Assembly: GCF_028553885.1 (NCBI RefSeq)
Contig: NZ_CP067169.1
Coordinates: 1,569,501-1,633,500 of the forward strand
Reading direction: 5' to 3'
DNA length: 64,000 nt
DNA from: Paracoccus aestuarii
Lineage (GTDB): Bacteria; Pseudomonadota; Alphaproteobacteria; Rhodobacterales; Rhodobacteraceae
The notes under the pieces: model-generated
What the model saw: the letters and a program-made list of their open reading frames with translations, nothing else
Told to the model about the DNA's origin: nothing
The model's database searches: none
Translations under genes and position numbers: made by a program
In this document: positions 7,966 to 16,270 of the stretch, piece after piece
Layout of the letters: each line of letters opens with the position of its first letter
How positions within the stretch are numbered: position 1 is the stretch's first letter

Positions 7966-8795
7966 CCACGACGACCCTTGCCCGCGCCTGGTCGGTGCGA
8001 CGCGCCGACGGGCTGACCCTGGGCTTTACCGATCACGACCGCCGGCTGGTCTTTGGCGGCGTTACCTTCCGCCCCGATCGCGGGCTGACGGCGCGCGCCC
8101 TGGTCCAGGGCACGGGCCTGTCGGTCGACAACAGCGAGGCCGTCGGCGCGCTGAACGACGAGGCCATCACCGAGCGCGACCTGATGGCCGGCCGGTGGGA
8201 CGATGCCGAACTGCGCATGTGGGAGGTGGACTGGACCGATGTCACCCTGCGCCGGATGGTGTTCCGCGGGTCGCTCGGCGAGGTGTCGCGGGCCAATGGC
8301 GCCTTCCGGGCCGAGCTGCGCGGCCAGTCTGATGCGCTGAACGCGCCGCAGGGGCGGGTCTATCACCCGCGCTGCAATGCGCGCTTGGGCGATGCCGCCT
8401 GCCGGGTCGACCTGACATCCGAGGCGCTGATGGTCGAACGCGAGGTTCAGGGGTTGGAGGATGCGCGGCTGTTCACCTTTGCCGGTTTCCCCGCCTACGA
8501 CGCGGCCTGGTTCGAGCAGGGCAGCCTGACCGTCCTGTCCGGGGCCGCCGAGGGCCTGACCGGGATGATCAAGAACGACCGGTCGCGCCCCGGCGGCCAT
8601 CGGGTGATCGAGCTGTGGTCCGATCTGGGGATCGCGCCCGCGCAGGGCGACCGGGTGCGCCTGACCGCCGGCTGCGACAAGGCCGGGGCGACCTGTCGGC
8701 TGAAGTTCCGCAACTATGCGAATTTCCGGGGCTTTCCGCATCTGCCGCCCGAGGATTGGCTGATGGCGCCGCGGATCGGGGGCAGCCGTGGATGA
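7962..8795 (+). CDS. GTA hub protein (g13), DUF2163/TIGR02218
   Basis: This 277-residue DUF2163 protein is the baseplate hub of the GTA tail. The N-terminal region (RADGLTLGFTDHDRRLVFGG) and C-terminal FRNYANFRGFPHLPPEDW are family hallmarks. Four cysteines occur in two pairs, RCNARLGDAACR and GCDKAGATCR, as in tail-tip proteins such as lambda gpL that carry an iron-sulphur cluster; cluster binding here is inference. The stop codon overlaps the GTG start of g14 by 8 nt. Confidence 0.9.
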   Translation: MTTTTLARAWSVRRADGLTLGFTDHDRRLVFGGVTFRPDRGLTARALVQGTGLSVDNSEAVGALNDEAITERDLMAGRWDDAELRMWEVDWTDVTLRRMVFRGSLGEVSRANGAFRAELRGQSDALNAPQGRVYHPRCNARLGDAACRVDLTSEALMVEREVQGLEDARLFTFAGFPAYDAAWFEQGSLTVLSGAAEGLTGMIKNDRSRPGGHRVIELWSDLGIAPAQGDRVRLTAGCDKAGATCRLKFRNYANFRGFPHLPPEDWLMAPRIGGSRG

Positions 8796-9216
8796 CCGCG
8801 TGCTGGAGGCCGCGCGCGGCTGGCTGGGCACGCCCTATGTCCATCAGGCCAGCCTGCGGGGCGGCGGGACGGATTGCCTGGGGCTGATCCGCGGCATCTG
8901 GCGCGATCTCTATGGCCGGGAACCCGAGGAGCCGCCCGCCTATACCCAGGACTGGGCGGAATGCGGCCCGCGCGAGGTGCTGATGGATGCCGCGGCGCGT
9001 CACCTTTGCGCGGTTCCGGACGCGGCGCCTTGGCAGGCGGGGCAGGTCCTGCTGTTTCGCATGCGCGCGGGCGCCATCGCCAAGCATCTGGGCATTCTGT
9101 CGGTGACCGGCGCGGCGCCGCGTTTTCTGCATGCCTATACGGGCCATGGCGTCATCGAGAGCCCGCTGACGCCGCCATGGCAATCCCGGATCGTCGCGCG
9201 ATTCCGGTTTCCCTGA
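8788..9216 (+). CDS. GTA tail peptidase (g14), NlpC/P60 family
   Basis: This 142-residue NlpC/P60 cysteine peptidase is carried at the GTA tail tip and probably opens recipient peptidoglycan during DNA delivery. The catalytic Cys is C30 in GGGTDCLGLIRG and the His is H100 in AIAKHLGIL. It matches the TIGR02219 type (WLGTPYVHQASLRG near the start, VARFRFP at the end). The only in-frame start before the conserved N-terminus is GTG at 8788, overlapping g13 by 8 nt. Confidence 0.92.
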   Translation: MDDRVLEAARGWLGTPYVHQASLRGGGTDCLGLIRGIWRDLYGREPEEPPAYTQDWAECGPREVLMDAAARHLCAVPDAAPWQAGQVLLFRMRAGAIAKHLGILSVTGAAPRFLHAYTGHGVIESPLTPPWQSRIVARFRFP

Positions 9217-9240
9217 GAAATTCGAACGAAGGAGGCCCGA

Positions 9241-12200
9241 ATGGCCACGATTGTCCTGTCTGCCGTGGGCGCATCGCTTGGGGCGGGATTCGGCGGCACG
9301 GTGCTGGGTGTGTCCGGGGCCGTTCTGGGCCGGGCCGCCGGTGCGGTTCTGGGCCGCGCGATCGACCAGCGCCTGCTGGGCGGCGGCACCAAGGCGGTCG
9401 AGACCGGCCGCATCGACCGGCTGCGCATCCAGACCGCCGGCGAAGGCATGGCCGTGCCCCGCATCTGGGGCCAGATGCGCATGCCCGGCCATGTCATCTG
9501 GGCATCCCCTCTGGAGGAGGTGACCCGCACCGAAAGCCAGGGCGGCGGCAAGGGTGCCCCCCGCACCGAGGTCAGCCATGTCAGCTATCGCCTGTCGGTC
9601 GCGCTGGCCGTGGCCGAGGGGCCGATCCTGTCGGTCGGGCGCATCTGGGCCGATGGCGAGGAGGTCGCGCAGCGCGACCTGAACATCCGCATCTATCGCG
9701 GCGACGAGGACCAGATGCCGGATCCGGTCATCCTCGCGCATGAGGGCGAGGAGGCCCCGGCCTATCGCGGCATCGCCTATGTCGTGCTGGAGAACCTGAG
9801 CCTGGAGCGGTGGGGCAACCGCATGCCGCAGCTGAGCTTCGAGGTCACCTGTCCCGCGCGGGACGGATCGGGCCTGCCGCGCGACGTGCGCGCGGTGGCG
9901 CTGATCCCCGGGACGGGGGAATATTCGCTGGCCACCACCGCCGTCTCGGAGACGGGCGATTTGGGCGAGAGCCGCAGCTTCAACGTGAACACCCCGATGG
10001 GTGGCACGGATTTCACCGCCGCCCTTAACGTGATGGGGCGGGAGCTGCCGAATGTGGGCTCGGTCTCGCTGATCGTGTCCTGGTTCGGCAGCGATCTGCG
10101 CATCGGCGACTGCACCGTCCGGCCCAAGGTCGAATATCGCGAGGTGGACGGGGCCGAGATGCCGTGGCGCGCAGGCGGGATCGACCGCGCGCAGGCGGGC
10201 GAGGTGGCGCGCAAGGACGGTCGCCCCATCTATGGCGGCACGCCTTCGGACCAGTCGGTGATCGAGGGGCTGCGCGCGCTGGCGGCATCGGGGCGCAAGG
10301 CGATCTTCTATCCCTTCATCCTGATGGAGCAGATCGCCGGCAACGCCCTGCCGGACCCCTATGGCGCGGCCGAGCAGCCGGTCATGCCGTGGCGCGGCCG
10401 CATCACCACCAGCGTCGCGCCGGGCCGTCCCGACACGACCGACGGCACGACCGAGGCCGCGGCCCAGGTCGCGCGGTTCTTCGGCCAGGCGCAGGCGCAT
10501 CACTTCGGCCGGGACGGCGACCGGATCACCTATTCCGGGCCGCAGGAATGGTCCTATCGCCGGTTCATCCTGCATTACGCCCATGTCTGCGCGGCGGCGG
10601 GGGGAATGGACGCCTTCCTGATCGGATCCGAGATGGTCGCGATGACGCAGATCCGCGGGCCGGGCAACAGCTATCCGGCGGTGGCCGCGCTGCGCCAGCT
10701 GGCGGCCGATGTGCGCCAGATCCTGGGGCCGTCGGTCAAGATCGGCTATGCTGCGGACTGGTCGGAATATTTCGGGCATCACCCCGGCGGGGGCGAGCTG
10801 TTCTTTCACCTCGACCCCCTTTGGGCGGATGCGAATATCGACTTCATCGGCATCGACAACTACATGCCGCTGTCGGATTGGCGCGACGGGGACGACCATC
10901 TGGACGCATCCTGGGGCCGGATCGACAATATCGACTATCTGAAGGCCAATGTCGCGGGGGGCGAGGGGCATGACTGGTACTATGCCAGCGATGCCGATCG
11001 CGACGCGCAGGTCCGTACGCCGATTACCGACGGGTTCTACGACGAGGCCTGGGTCTGGCGCTACAAGGATCTGAAGAGCTGGTGGCAGAACCAGCATTTC
11101 AACCGTCCCGGCGGGCTGCGCGATGCCGAGGCGACGGATTGGGTGCCGGGGTCCAAGCCCGTCTGGTTCACGGAATTCGGCTGTGCGGCGCTGGACAAGG
11201 CGACCAACCAGCCGAACAAGTTCCTGGATGCGATGTCCTCGGAGAGCATGCTGCCGCATTATTCCAACGGCACGCGCGACGATGCGATCCAGGCCGCCTA
11301 TGTCGAGGCGACCATGGCGCATTGGCGCGACCCCGAGAACAACCCCGTCAATGCGGACGGGGTGCGGATGGTCGACCTGGACAGGGCGCATGTCTGGTGC
11401 TGGGACGCGCGGCCCTATCCGGCCTTTCCGGGGCGCCAGGATCTGTGGTCCGACGGGCCTGCTTGGGATCGCGGGCATTGGCTGAACGGCCGGGCGGGGG
11501 CGGTGACGCTGCGCGCGGTCGTGCGCGACATCTGCCGCGGCGCGGGTCTGGCGCATGTGGACGTGTCGCGGATATCGGGGCTGGTGCGCGGCTATGCGCT
11601 GCAGGGCAACGAGACCGCCCGCGCGGCGCTGCAGCCCTTGATGCTGGCCCATGGCTTCGACGCGGTGGAACGCGACGGCATGCTGCGCTTCGTGTCGCGC
11701 GACGGCTTGGCGCGCGTGGTCATCGGTCCCGACGATCTGGCCGTCACGGGCGAGCTGTCGGGCTTCGAGACGGTGCGCCAGGTCGAGGCGGCCAATCTGG
11801 GCCAGTTGCGGCTGAGCCATGTGGCGGCGGGCGGGGATTATGCCGTGGCCACCGCCGAGGCCAGCCTGGCCGATGCCGACCGCCGCGCCGTATCGGAGAG
11901 CGAATTCGCGATGGTCCTGACCCGTCCCGAGGGTCGCGCCATCGCCGATCGCTGGATCGCCGAGGCCGAGCTGGCGCGCGACACGGCGCGCTTCGCCCTG
12001 CCGCCGTCGCGGACCGATCTGGGGCCGGGCGACGTGATCGTGACCCGGATGCCGGGTCAGGAGAAGCGGCGCTGGCGGATCGACCGGGTCGAGCGCGCGG
12101 GCGCGGTGACGGTCGATGCGGTGCGGGTGGATCCGGGCCTCTATACGCCGCGGCTGTCGCATCACGACCAAGGCGGGATCGGGCGCTATCTGCCGCCCAT

Positions 12201-13122
12201 GCCGGTCTTTCCGGTGATCATGGACCTGCCGCTGCTGCGCGGGGGCGAGGTGCCGCATGCGCCGTGGCTGGCCGTGTCGGCGCATCCCTGGCCGCGAACC
12301 GTTGCCGCCTATGGCGCGGCCGATCCGGAGGGTGGGTTCGCGTTAAACCGCCTGATGCAGCGCCGCGCGCTGATCGGGCGGACGGTGACGCCGCTGCGGC
12401 GGGCGCGGCCCGGGGTGATCGACCGCGGCGCGCCGCTGCGCCTGCGGTTGCTGAACGACGCGTTGCAATCGGTGACGCAGCGCGCACTGCTGTCGGGGGC
12501 CAACGCCATGGCCATCGGCGACGGCACCACCGACCGGTGGGAGGTGATGCAGTTCGCCAAGGCCGAGCTGGTCGCCCCCAACCTGTGGGAGATCAGCGGC
12601 CGCCTGCGCGGTCAGGCGGGCACCGACGCGTTGATGCCCGAGGCCTGGCCCGAGGGCAGCCTGGTCGTGTTGCTGGATGGCGGGATCACCCAGCTGGACC
12701 TGCCGCCATCGGCCCGCGGGCAGGAGCGGTTCTGGCGCGTGGGCCCGGCGATGCGATCGCCGGACGACGCCAGTTACCGCGCGCTGACCACGGTGGCGCG
12801 GGGCATCGGGCTGCGCCCCTATGCGCCCTGCCATCTGCGGCTGCAGGGGCGGGACCTATCCTGGACCCGGCGCAGCCGCATCGACGGCGATGGCTGGGAC
12901 GGTGCCGACATCCCCTTGGGCGAGGAGGTCGAACGCTATCTGCTGCGCCTGTCGCAAGGCGGCCAGATGATCGCCGAGGCGCAGCCCCTGACGACCCGCT
13001 GGACCGTGCCCGACGCGGTCTGGTCCCAGTTGCAGCCCGGCCCCCTGCGGGTCGAGCTGGCCCAGATGTCGCAGACCTTCGGTCGCGGCCCCTTTGCAAG
13101 GAGAGACTTCGATGTCCAGTGA
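9241..13122 (+). CDS. GTA host-specificity 'megatron' protein (g15)
   Basis: This 1293-residue protein is the largest GTA structural subunit, corresponding to the baseplate megatron/host specificity protein. Residues about 1-60 are glycine-rich and hydrophobic (GASLGAGFGGTVLGVSGAVL). Residues about 390-740 form the glycoside-hydrolase-like GTA TIM-barrel domain (YRRFILHYAHVCAAAGGMDA, FLIGSEMVAMTQIRG, VWFTEFGCAALDKATNQPNK). A phage tail-3 type domain follows, then beta-rich C-terminal modules. It has a strong GAAGGAGGC ribosome binding site. Its last 11 nt overlap the DUF2793 gene. Confidence 0.93.
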   Translation: MATIVLSAVGASLGAGFGGTVLGVSGAVLGRAAGAVLGRAIDQRLLGGGTKAVETGRIDRLRIQTAGEGMAVPRIWGQMRMPGHVIWASPLEEVTRTESQGGGKGAPRTEVSHVSYRLSVALAVAEGPILSVGRIWADGEEVAQRDLNIRIYRGDEDQMPDPVILAHEGEEAPAYRGIAYVVLENLSLERWGNRMPQLSFEVTCPARDGSGLPRDVRAVALIPGTGEYSLATTAVSETGDLGESRSFNVNTPMGGTDFTAALNVMGRELPNVGSVSLIVSWFGSDLRIGDCTVRPKVEYREVDGAEMPWRAGGIDRAQAGEVARKDGRPIYGGTPSDQSVIEGLRALAASGRKAIFYPFILMEQIAGNALPDPYGAAEQPVMPWRGRITTSVAPGRPDTTDGTTEAAAQVARFFGQAQAHHFGRDGDRITYSGPQEWSYRRFILHYAHVCAAAGGMDAFLIGSEMVAMTQIRGPGNSYPAVAALRQLAADVRQILGPSVKIGYAADWSEYFGHHPGGGELFFHLDPLWADANIDFIGIDNYMPLSDWRDGDDHLDASWGRIDNIDYLKANVAGGEGHDWYYASDADRDAQVRTPITDGFYDEAWVWRYKDLKSWWQNQHFNRPGGLRDAEATDWVPGSKPVWFTEFGCAALDKATNQPNKFLDAMSSESMLPHYSNGTRDDAIQAAYVEATMAHWRDPENNPVNADGVRMVDLDRAHVWCWDARPYPAFPGRQDLWSDGPAWDRGHWLNGRAGAVTLRAVVRDICRGAGLAHVDVSRISGLVRGYALQGNETARAALQPLMLAHGFDAVERDGMLRFVSRDGLARVVIGPDDLAVTGELSGFETVRQVEAANLGQLRLSHVAAGGDYAVATAEASLADADRRAVSESEFAMVLTRPEGRAIADRWIAEAELARDTARFALPPSRTDLGPGDVIVTRMPGQEKRRWRIDRVERAGAVTVDAVRVDPGLYTPRLSHHDQGGIGRYLPPMPVFPVIMDLPLLRGGEVPHAPWLAVSAHPWPRTVAAYGAADPEGGFALNRLMQRRALIGRTVTPLRRARPGVIDRGAPLRLRLLNDALQSVTQRALLSGANAMAIGDGTTDRWEVMQFAKAELVAPNLWEISGRLRGQAGTDALMPEAWPEGSLVVLLDGGITQLDLPPSARGQERFWRVGPAMRSPDDASYRALTTVARGIGLRPYAPCHLRLQGRDLSWTRRSRIDGDGWDGADIPLGEEVERYLLRLSQGGQMIAEAQPLTTRWTVPDAVWSQLQPGPLRVELAQMSQTFGRGPFARRDFDVQ

Positions 13123-13822
13123 AACCACGCGCCTGCAGATGTCGCTGCTGCAACCGGCGCAGGCGCAGAAGCACGTCACCGTCAACGAGGCGCTGATGCG
13201 GCTGGACGGGATGGTCAACCTGGTGCTGGAGAGCGTCTCGACCGCGACCCCGCCCGGGACGGTGCTGGACGGGCAATGCTGGGGCGTGCCCGCCGAAGCC
13301 CAGGGTGCCTGGGCGGGGCAGGGCGGGCGCATCGCCATCGGCTCGAACGGGGGCTGGATCTTCGTGCCGCCGCGGGCGGGCATGCGGGCCTTCATCGCCG
13401 ATCGCGGGGTGCAGGCCATCCATGACGGCGCCCATTGGGCGGCGGGCGCGCTGAGCCTGGGGGCCACGGGATCGGGCCTGATCGCCGCCATGGCCGAGGG
13501 CGAGGTCACCTTGGGGTCGGGCAGCAGCGTGATCACCGACGTGATCATCCCGCCCGGCGCGATGGTGATCGGGGCGGTGGGCCGGGTCTCGGCGGCGCTG
13601 ACGGGGACGGCGACGGGATGGCGGCTCGGCACGTCGGGGGCGCTGAACCGCTTTGGCCAAGGCCTTGGCCGGCAGGAGGGGTCCTGGGCGCGGGGCATGC
13701 TGGGCAGTCCGATGGCATATTATCAGCCCGAACCGCTGATCGTGACCGCCGAGGGCGGCACCATGACCGGCGGGCGCATCAGGCTGGCCGTCCACTACCT
13801 GGAGATGCGCCTGCCGTCCTGA
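13112..13822 (+). CDS. DUF2793 protein at the end of the GTA operon
   Basis: This 236-residue protein has the DUF2793 signature (QMSLLQPAQAQKHVTVNEAL) and WGVPAEAQGAWAGQGGRIAI, followed by a serine/glycine-rich beta region. Such proteins are often encoded next to tail fibre genes, and this one sits directly behind g15, overlapping it by 11 nt. It is probably a tail-tip or fibre-associated component, but its exact role is not established from sequence. The ATG at 13112 has AAGGAGAGAC upstream, inside g15. Confidence 0.75.
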   Translation: MSSETTRLQMSLLQPAQAQKHVTVNEALMRLDGMVNLVLESVSTATPPGTVLDGQCWGVPAEAQGAWAGQGGRIAIGSNGGWIFVPPRAGMRAFIADRGVQAIHDGAHWAAGALSLGATGSGLIAAMAEGEVTLGSGSSVITDVIIPPGAMVIGAVGRVSAALTGTATGWRLGTSGALNRFGQGLGRQEGSWARGMLGSPMAYYQPEPLIVTAEGGTMTGGRIRLAVHYLEMRLPS

Positions 13823-13833
13823 CGGCGCAGTTG

Positions 13834-13902
13834 GGGCCTGCCCGTCTTTCGCCCGACCGCATTGTGGTTTATGTAGGGGGCAAGGATCGACCGGGCAGGC
13901 CC
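13834..13902. repeat. 11-bp inverted repeat flanking the cysE leader
   Basis: GGGCCTGCCCG (13834-13844) and CGGGCAGGCCC (13892-13902) are perfect reverse complements separated by 47 nt. They flank the AT-richest stretch of this gap (ATTGTGGTTTATGTAGG, 13861-13877). The right arm ends three bases before the cysE ATG, so pairing in the mRNA would hide the translation start. It could be a terminator-like structure for the GTA operon or a cysE leader. Confidence 0.45.
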
Positions 13903-13905
13903 ATC

Positions 13906-14733
13906 ATGAACATGCAGCATTCCGACAAGATGAAGCTTTCGCTGGATCGCGACGCGATCTGGTCCCAGCTGCGCGACGAGGCCCGTGCCGCCGTCGCGGG
14001 CGAGCCGCTGCTGGGCGCGCTGATCCATGCCGGGCTGATGCATCATCAGAGCCTGGAGGCCGCGCTGGCCTATCGTTTTTCGCTGAAGCTGGCCTCGGGC
14101 GAGATGTCCGAACAGATCCTGCGCGAGATCGCCGACCAGGCCTATGCCGACATGCCCGCCCTGGGCGATGCGGCGCGGGCGGACCTGATGGCGGTCTATG
14201 ACCGCGACCCGGCCACCAACCGACTGATCCAGCCGGTGCTGTTCTACAAGGGGTTCCAGGCGCTGCAGGCCTATCGCATGGGGCATTGGCTGTGGCGGCA
14301 GGGGCGCCGCGACATGGCCTATTACGTGCAGATGCGGTGCTCGGAATGCTTCGGGGTGGACATCCATCCGGCGGCGCGGATCGGCACGGGTGTCATGATC
14401 GACCACGCCCATTCCATCGTCATCGGCGAGACCGCGACAGTCGGCAACGACGTGTCGATGCTGCATTCCGTGACCTTGGGCGGCACCGGCAAGGAGGATG
14501 GCGACCGACATCCCAAGATCGGCGACGGCGTGCTGATCGGTGCGGGCGCCAAGGTCCTGGGCAATATCCGCGTCGGCGACAATTCCCGCATCGCCGCGGG
14601 CTCGGTCGTGCTGCACGAGGTGCCGCGCTGCAAGACCGTGGCCGGCGTTCCGGCCCGCGTGATCGGGGATGCGGGTTGTCCCGAACCCTCGCACAGCATG
14701 AACCACCTGCTGGGGGCGGAAAGCTACCCCTAG
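13906..14733 (+). CDS. cysE: Serine O-acetyltransferase
   Basis: This 275-residue enzyme acetylates L-serine with acetyl-CoA, the first committed step of cysteine synthesis. It has the N-terminal helical SATase domain ([20 protein letters not shown]), then left-handed hexapeptide repeats from about residue 160 ([45 protein letters not shown]). The start is uncertain among ATGs at 13906, 13912 and 13930; 13906 keeps the longest plausible N-terminus. It is immediately downstream of the GTA operon and convergent with pyrD, sharing CTAG at 14730-14733 as overlapping stop codons. Confidence 0.93.
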   Translation: MNMQHSDKMKLSLDRDAIWSQLRDEARAAVAGEPLLGALIHAGLMHHQSLEAALAYRFSLKLASGEMSEQILREIADQAYADMPALGDAARADLMAVYDRDPATNRLIQPVLFYKGFQALQAYRMGHWLWRQGRRDMAYYVQMRCSECFGVDIHPAARIGTGVMIDHAHSIVIGETATVGNDVSMLHSVTLGGTGKEDGDRHPKIGDGVLIGAGAKVLGNIRVGDNSRIAAGSVVLHEVPRCKTVAGVPARVIGDAGCPEPSHSMNHLLGAESYP

Positions 14734-15788
14734 CTCCAGTCGGCGGCGCCGCTGCCGGTCAGCTCGGCCAAGGTCATGCCTTGGTCCTGCAGGCGCGCAT
14801 CCAGACCGCGCGCCAGGCGCGGCGCCAGCGACAGGCCCTGATAGATCATCGCCGAATAGATCTGGACCGCGCTGGCCCCCGCGCGCAGCTTTTCCCACAC
14901 GTCATCGACCGAACCGATCCCGCCGACGCCGATCAGCGGCACCGCGCCCCGCGTCTGACGGTGCAGCAGCGCCAGCACCCGGGTCGAGCGCATGAAGAGC
15001 GGCCTGCCCGACAGCCCGCCCGCCTGACCGGCATGCGGCCCCAGGATGCCGTCGCGCGACAGGGTCGTGTTCGTCGCGATCACCCCGTCGATGCGGGCGT
15101 TCAGCACCACGGCGGCCAGATCCGCGATCTCGGCATCCGAGAGGTCCGGCGCGATCTTGACGAAGACCGGCACCCGGCGGGCCAGCCCGTCACGCGCGGC
15201 CAGCACCCGGTCCAGCAGCGCCGCCAGCGCATCGGCCCCCTGCAGGTCGCGCAGCTTCTCGGTATTGGGCGAGGAGACGTTCACCGTCACGAAATCGGCG
15301 CTGTGACCCGCGATGCGCAGGACCTGGGCGAAATCCTCGGCCCGGTCGGCGCTGTCCTTGTTCGCGCCCAGGTTCAGGCCCACCGGCACGCCCGCGGGGC
15401 GGTCCGCCAAGCGACGGCCGATCGCATCGGCGCCTTGGTTGTTGAAGCCGAAGCGGTTGATGATCGCCTGCTGCCCGGTCAGGCGGAACAGGCGCGGCCT
15501 GGGGTTGCCCGGCTGCGGGCGGGGCGTGGCCGCACCGATCTCGATGAAGCCGAAGCCCGACCGCATCAGCGGTGCGATGACCAACCCGTTCTTGTCATAT
15601 CCCGCCGCCAGCCCGATCGGGTTCGGCAGCGAAATCCCCGCCAGATCGACCCGCAGCCGGTCCGAGGTGACGGCCCCTCCCTCCAGCGGGACCAGCCCGC
15701 GCTGCAGCGCCTTGATCGACAGGTCATGGGCGCGTTCGGGGTCCAGGCGGTGCAGCGCGGCCAGGCCCAGCTTTTCGATCATGCTCAT
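14730..15788 (-). CDS. pyrD: Dihydroorotate dehydrogenase (quinone), class 2
   Basis: This 352-residue FMN enzyme oxidises dihydroorotate to orotate in pyrimidine synthesis and passes electrons to quinone at the membrane. Class 2 features are the N-terminal helix ([20 protein letters not shown]), the FMN segment [29 protein letters not shown] with the serine base around residue 170, and [11 protein letters not shown]. The start at 15788 overlaps the stop of the upstream DUF952 gene (TAATG on the minus strand), so the two are coupled. The frame continues upstream in a shadow of the DUF952 gene. Confidence 0.95.
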   Translation of the reverse strand: MSMIEKLGLAALHRLDPERAHDLSIKALQRGLVPLEGGAVTSDRLRVDLAGISLPNPIGLAAGYDKNGLVIAPLMRSGFGFIEIGAATPRPQPGNPRPRLFRLTGQQAIINRFGFNNQGADAIGRRLADRPAGVPVGLNLGANKDSADRAEDFAQVLRIAGHSADFVTVNVSSPNTEKLRDLQGADALAALLDRVLAARDGLARRVPVFVKIAPDLSDAEIADLAAVVLNARIDGVIATNTTLSRDGILGPHAGQAGGLSGRPLFMRSTRVLALLHRQTRGAVPLIGVGGIGSVDDVWEKLRAGASAVQIYSAMIYQGLSLAPRLARGLDARLQDQGMTLAELTGSGAADWS

Positions 15789-16120
15789 TACTCGATCCCG
15801 GTCAGGTGCCGCTCGTCGCGCAGAACGATAGGGTGCGTGAAGGCGATGTCGTCCATCCGCAGCCGGCGATAGAGATGCGGGAACAGCGCCCCCCCGCGCG
15901 AGGGTTCCCATCGCAGGGCGTCGCCCATCCCCTCCGCCTCGCAGGCCAGAAGGACCAGCCCGTCCTCGCCCGCGAAATGGCGCGCCAGGGTTTCCCCCAG
16001 CTGTTCCCCCGTCGACAGATGCACGAAGCCGTCGGCCAGATCGACCGGCGCGCCCTGCGTTTCCCCATCCCGTTCCAGTTGCGCCCATTCCGGTCCGCGC
16101 AAGACCTTGTAGATCAGCAT
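15788..16120 (-). CDS. DUF952 domain protein
   Basis: This 110-residue protein matches DUF952 ([57 protein letters not shown]), a small family of unknown biochemical function whose fold resembles ADP-ribosyltransferase-like domains. The ATG at 16120 gives the usual family length and N-terminus; an ATG at 16147 would add nine residues. It is translationally coupled to pyrD. Confidence 0.85.
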   Translation of the reverse strand: MLIYKVLRGPEWAQLERDGETQGAPVDLADGFVHLSTGEQLGETLARHFAGEDGLVLLACEAEGMGDALRWEPSRGGALFPHLYRRLRMDDIAFTHPIVLRDERHLTGIE

Positions 16121-16270
16121 GGGCGCATTTGCCGTTTCCCCATGCATCAGGTCAAGCCGTCATGTTCCCGTGATCTGCCCATGGCAAAAGACCAGCCTAA
16201 TGTTTGACCCCCGCGGCGGGCTGCGCCAAGCTGCCGGGGCTGACCAACGGGCCGAAAAAGGGAATCAGGC

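Noticed and set aside
8569..12285. 1238-residue open frame on the minus strand
   Set aside because: It is the antisense shadow of GTA g15 and neighbours; composition is His/Arg/Gln-rich as expected from reverse reading of high-GC codons, and no domain is recognisable.
1..13822. Active prophage rather than a gene transfer agent
   Set aside because: Gene order, the g3.5/g10/g10.1/g12-g15 set, the lack of integrase, replication and lysis genes in the cluster, and housekeeping genes immediately downstream match RcGTA-type clusters.
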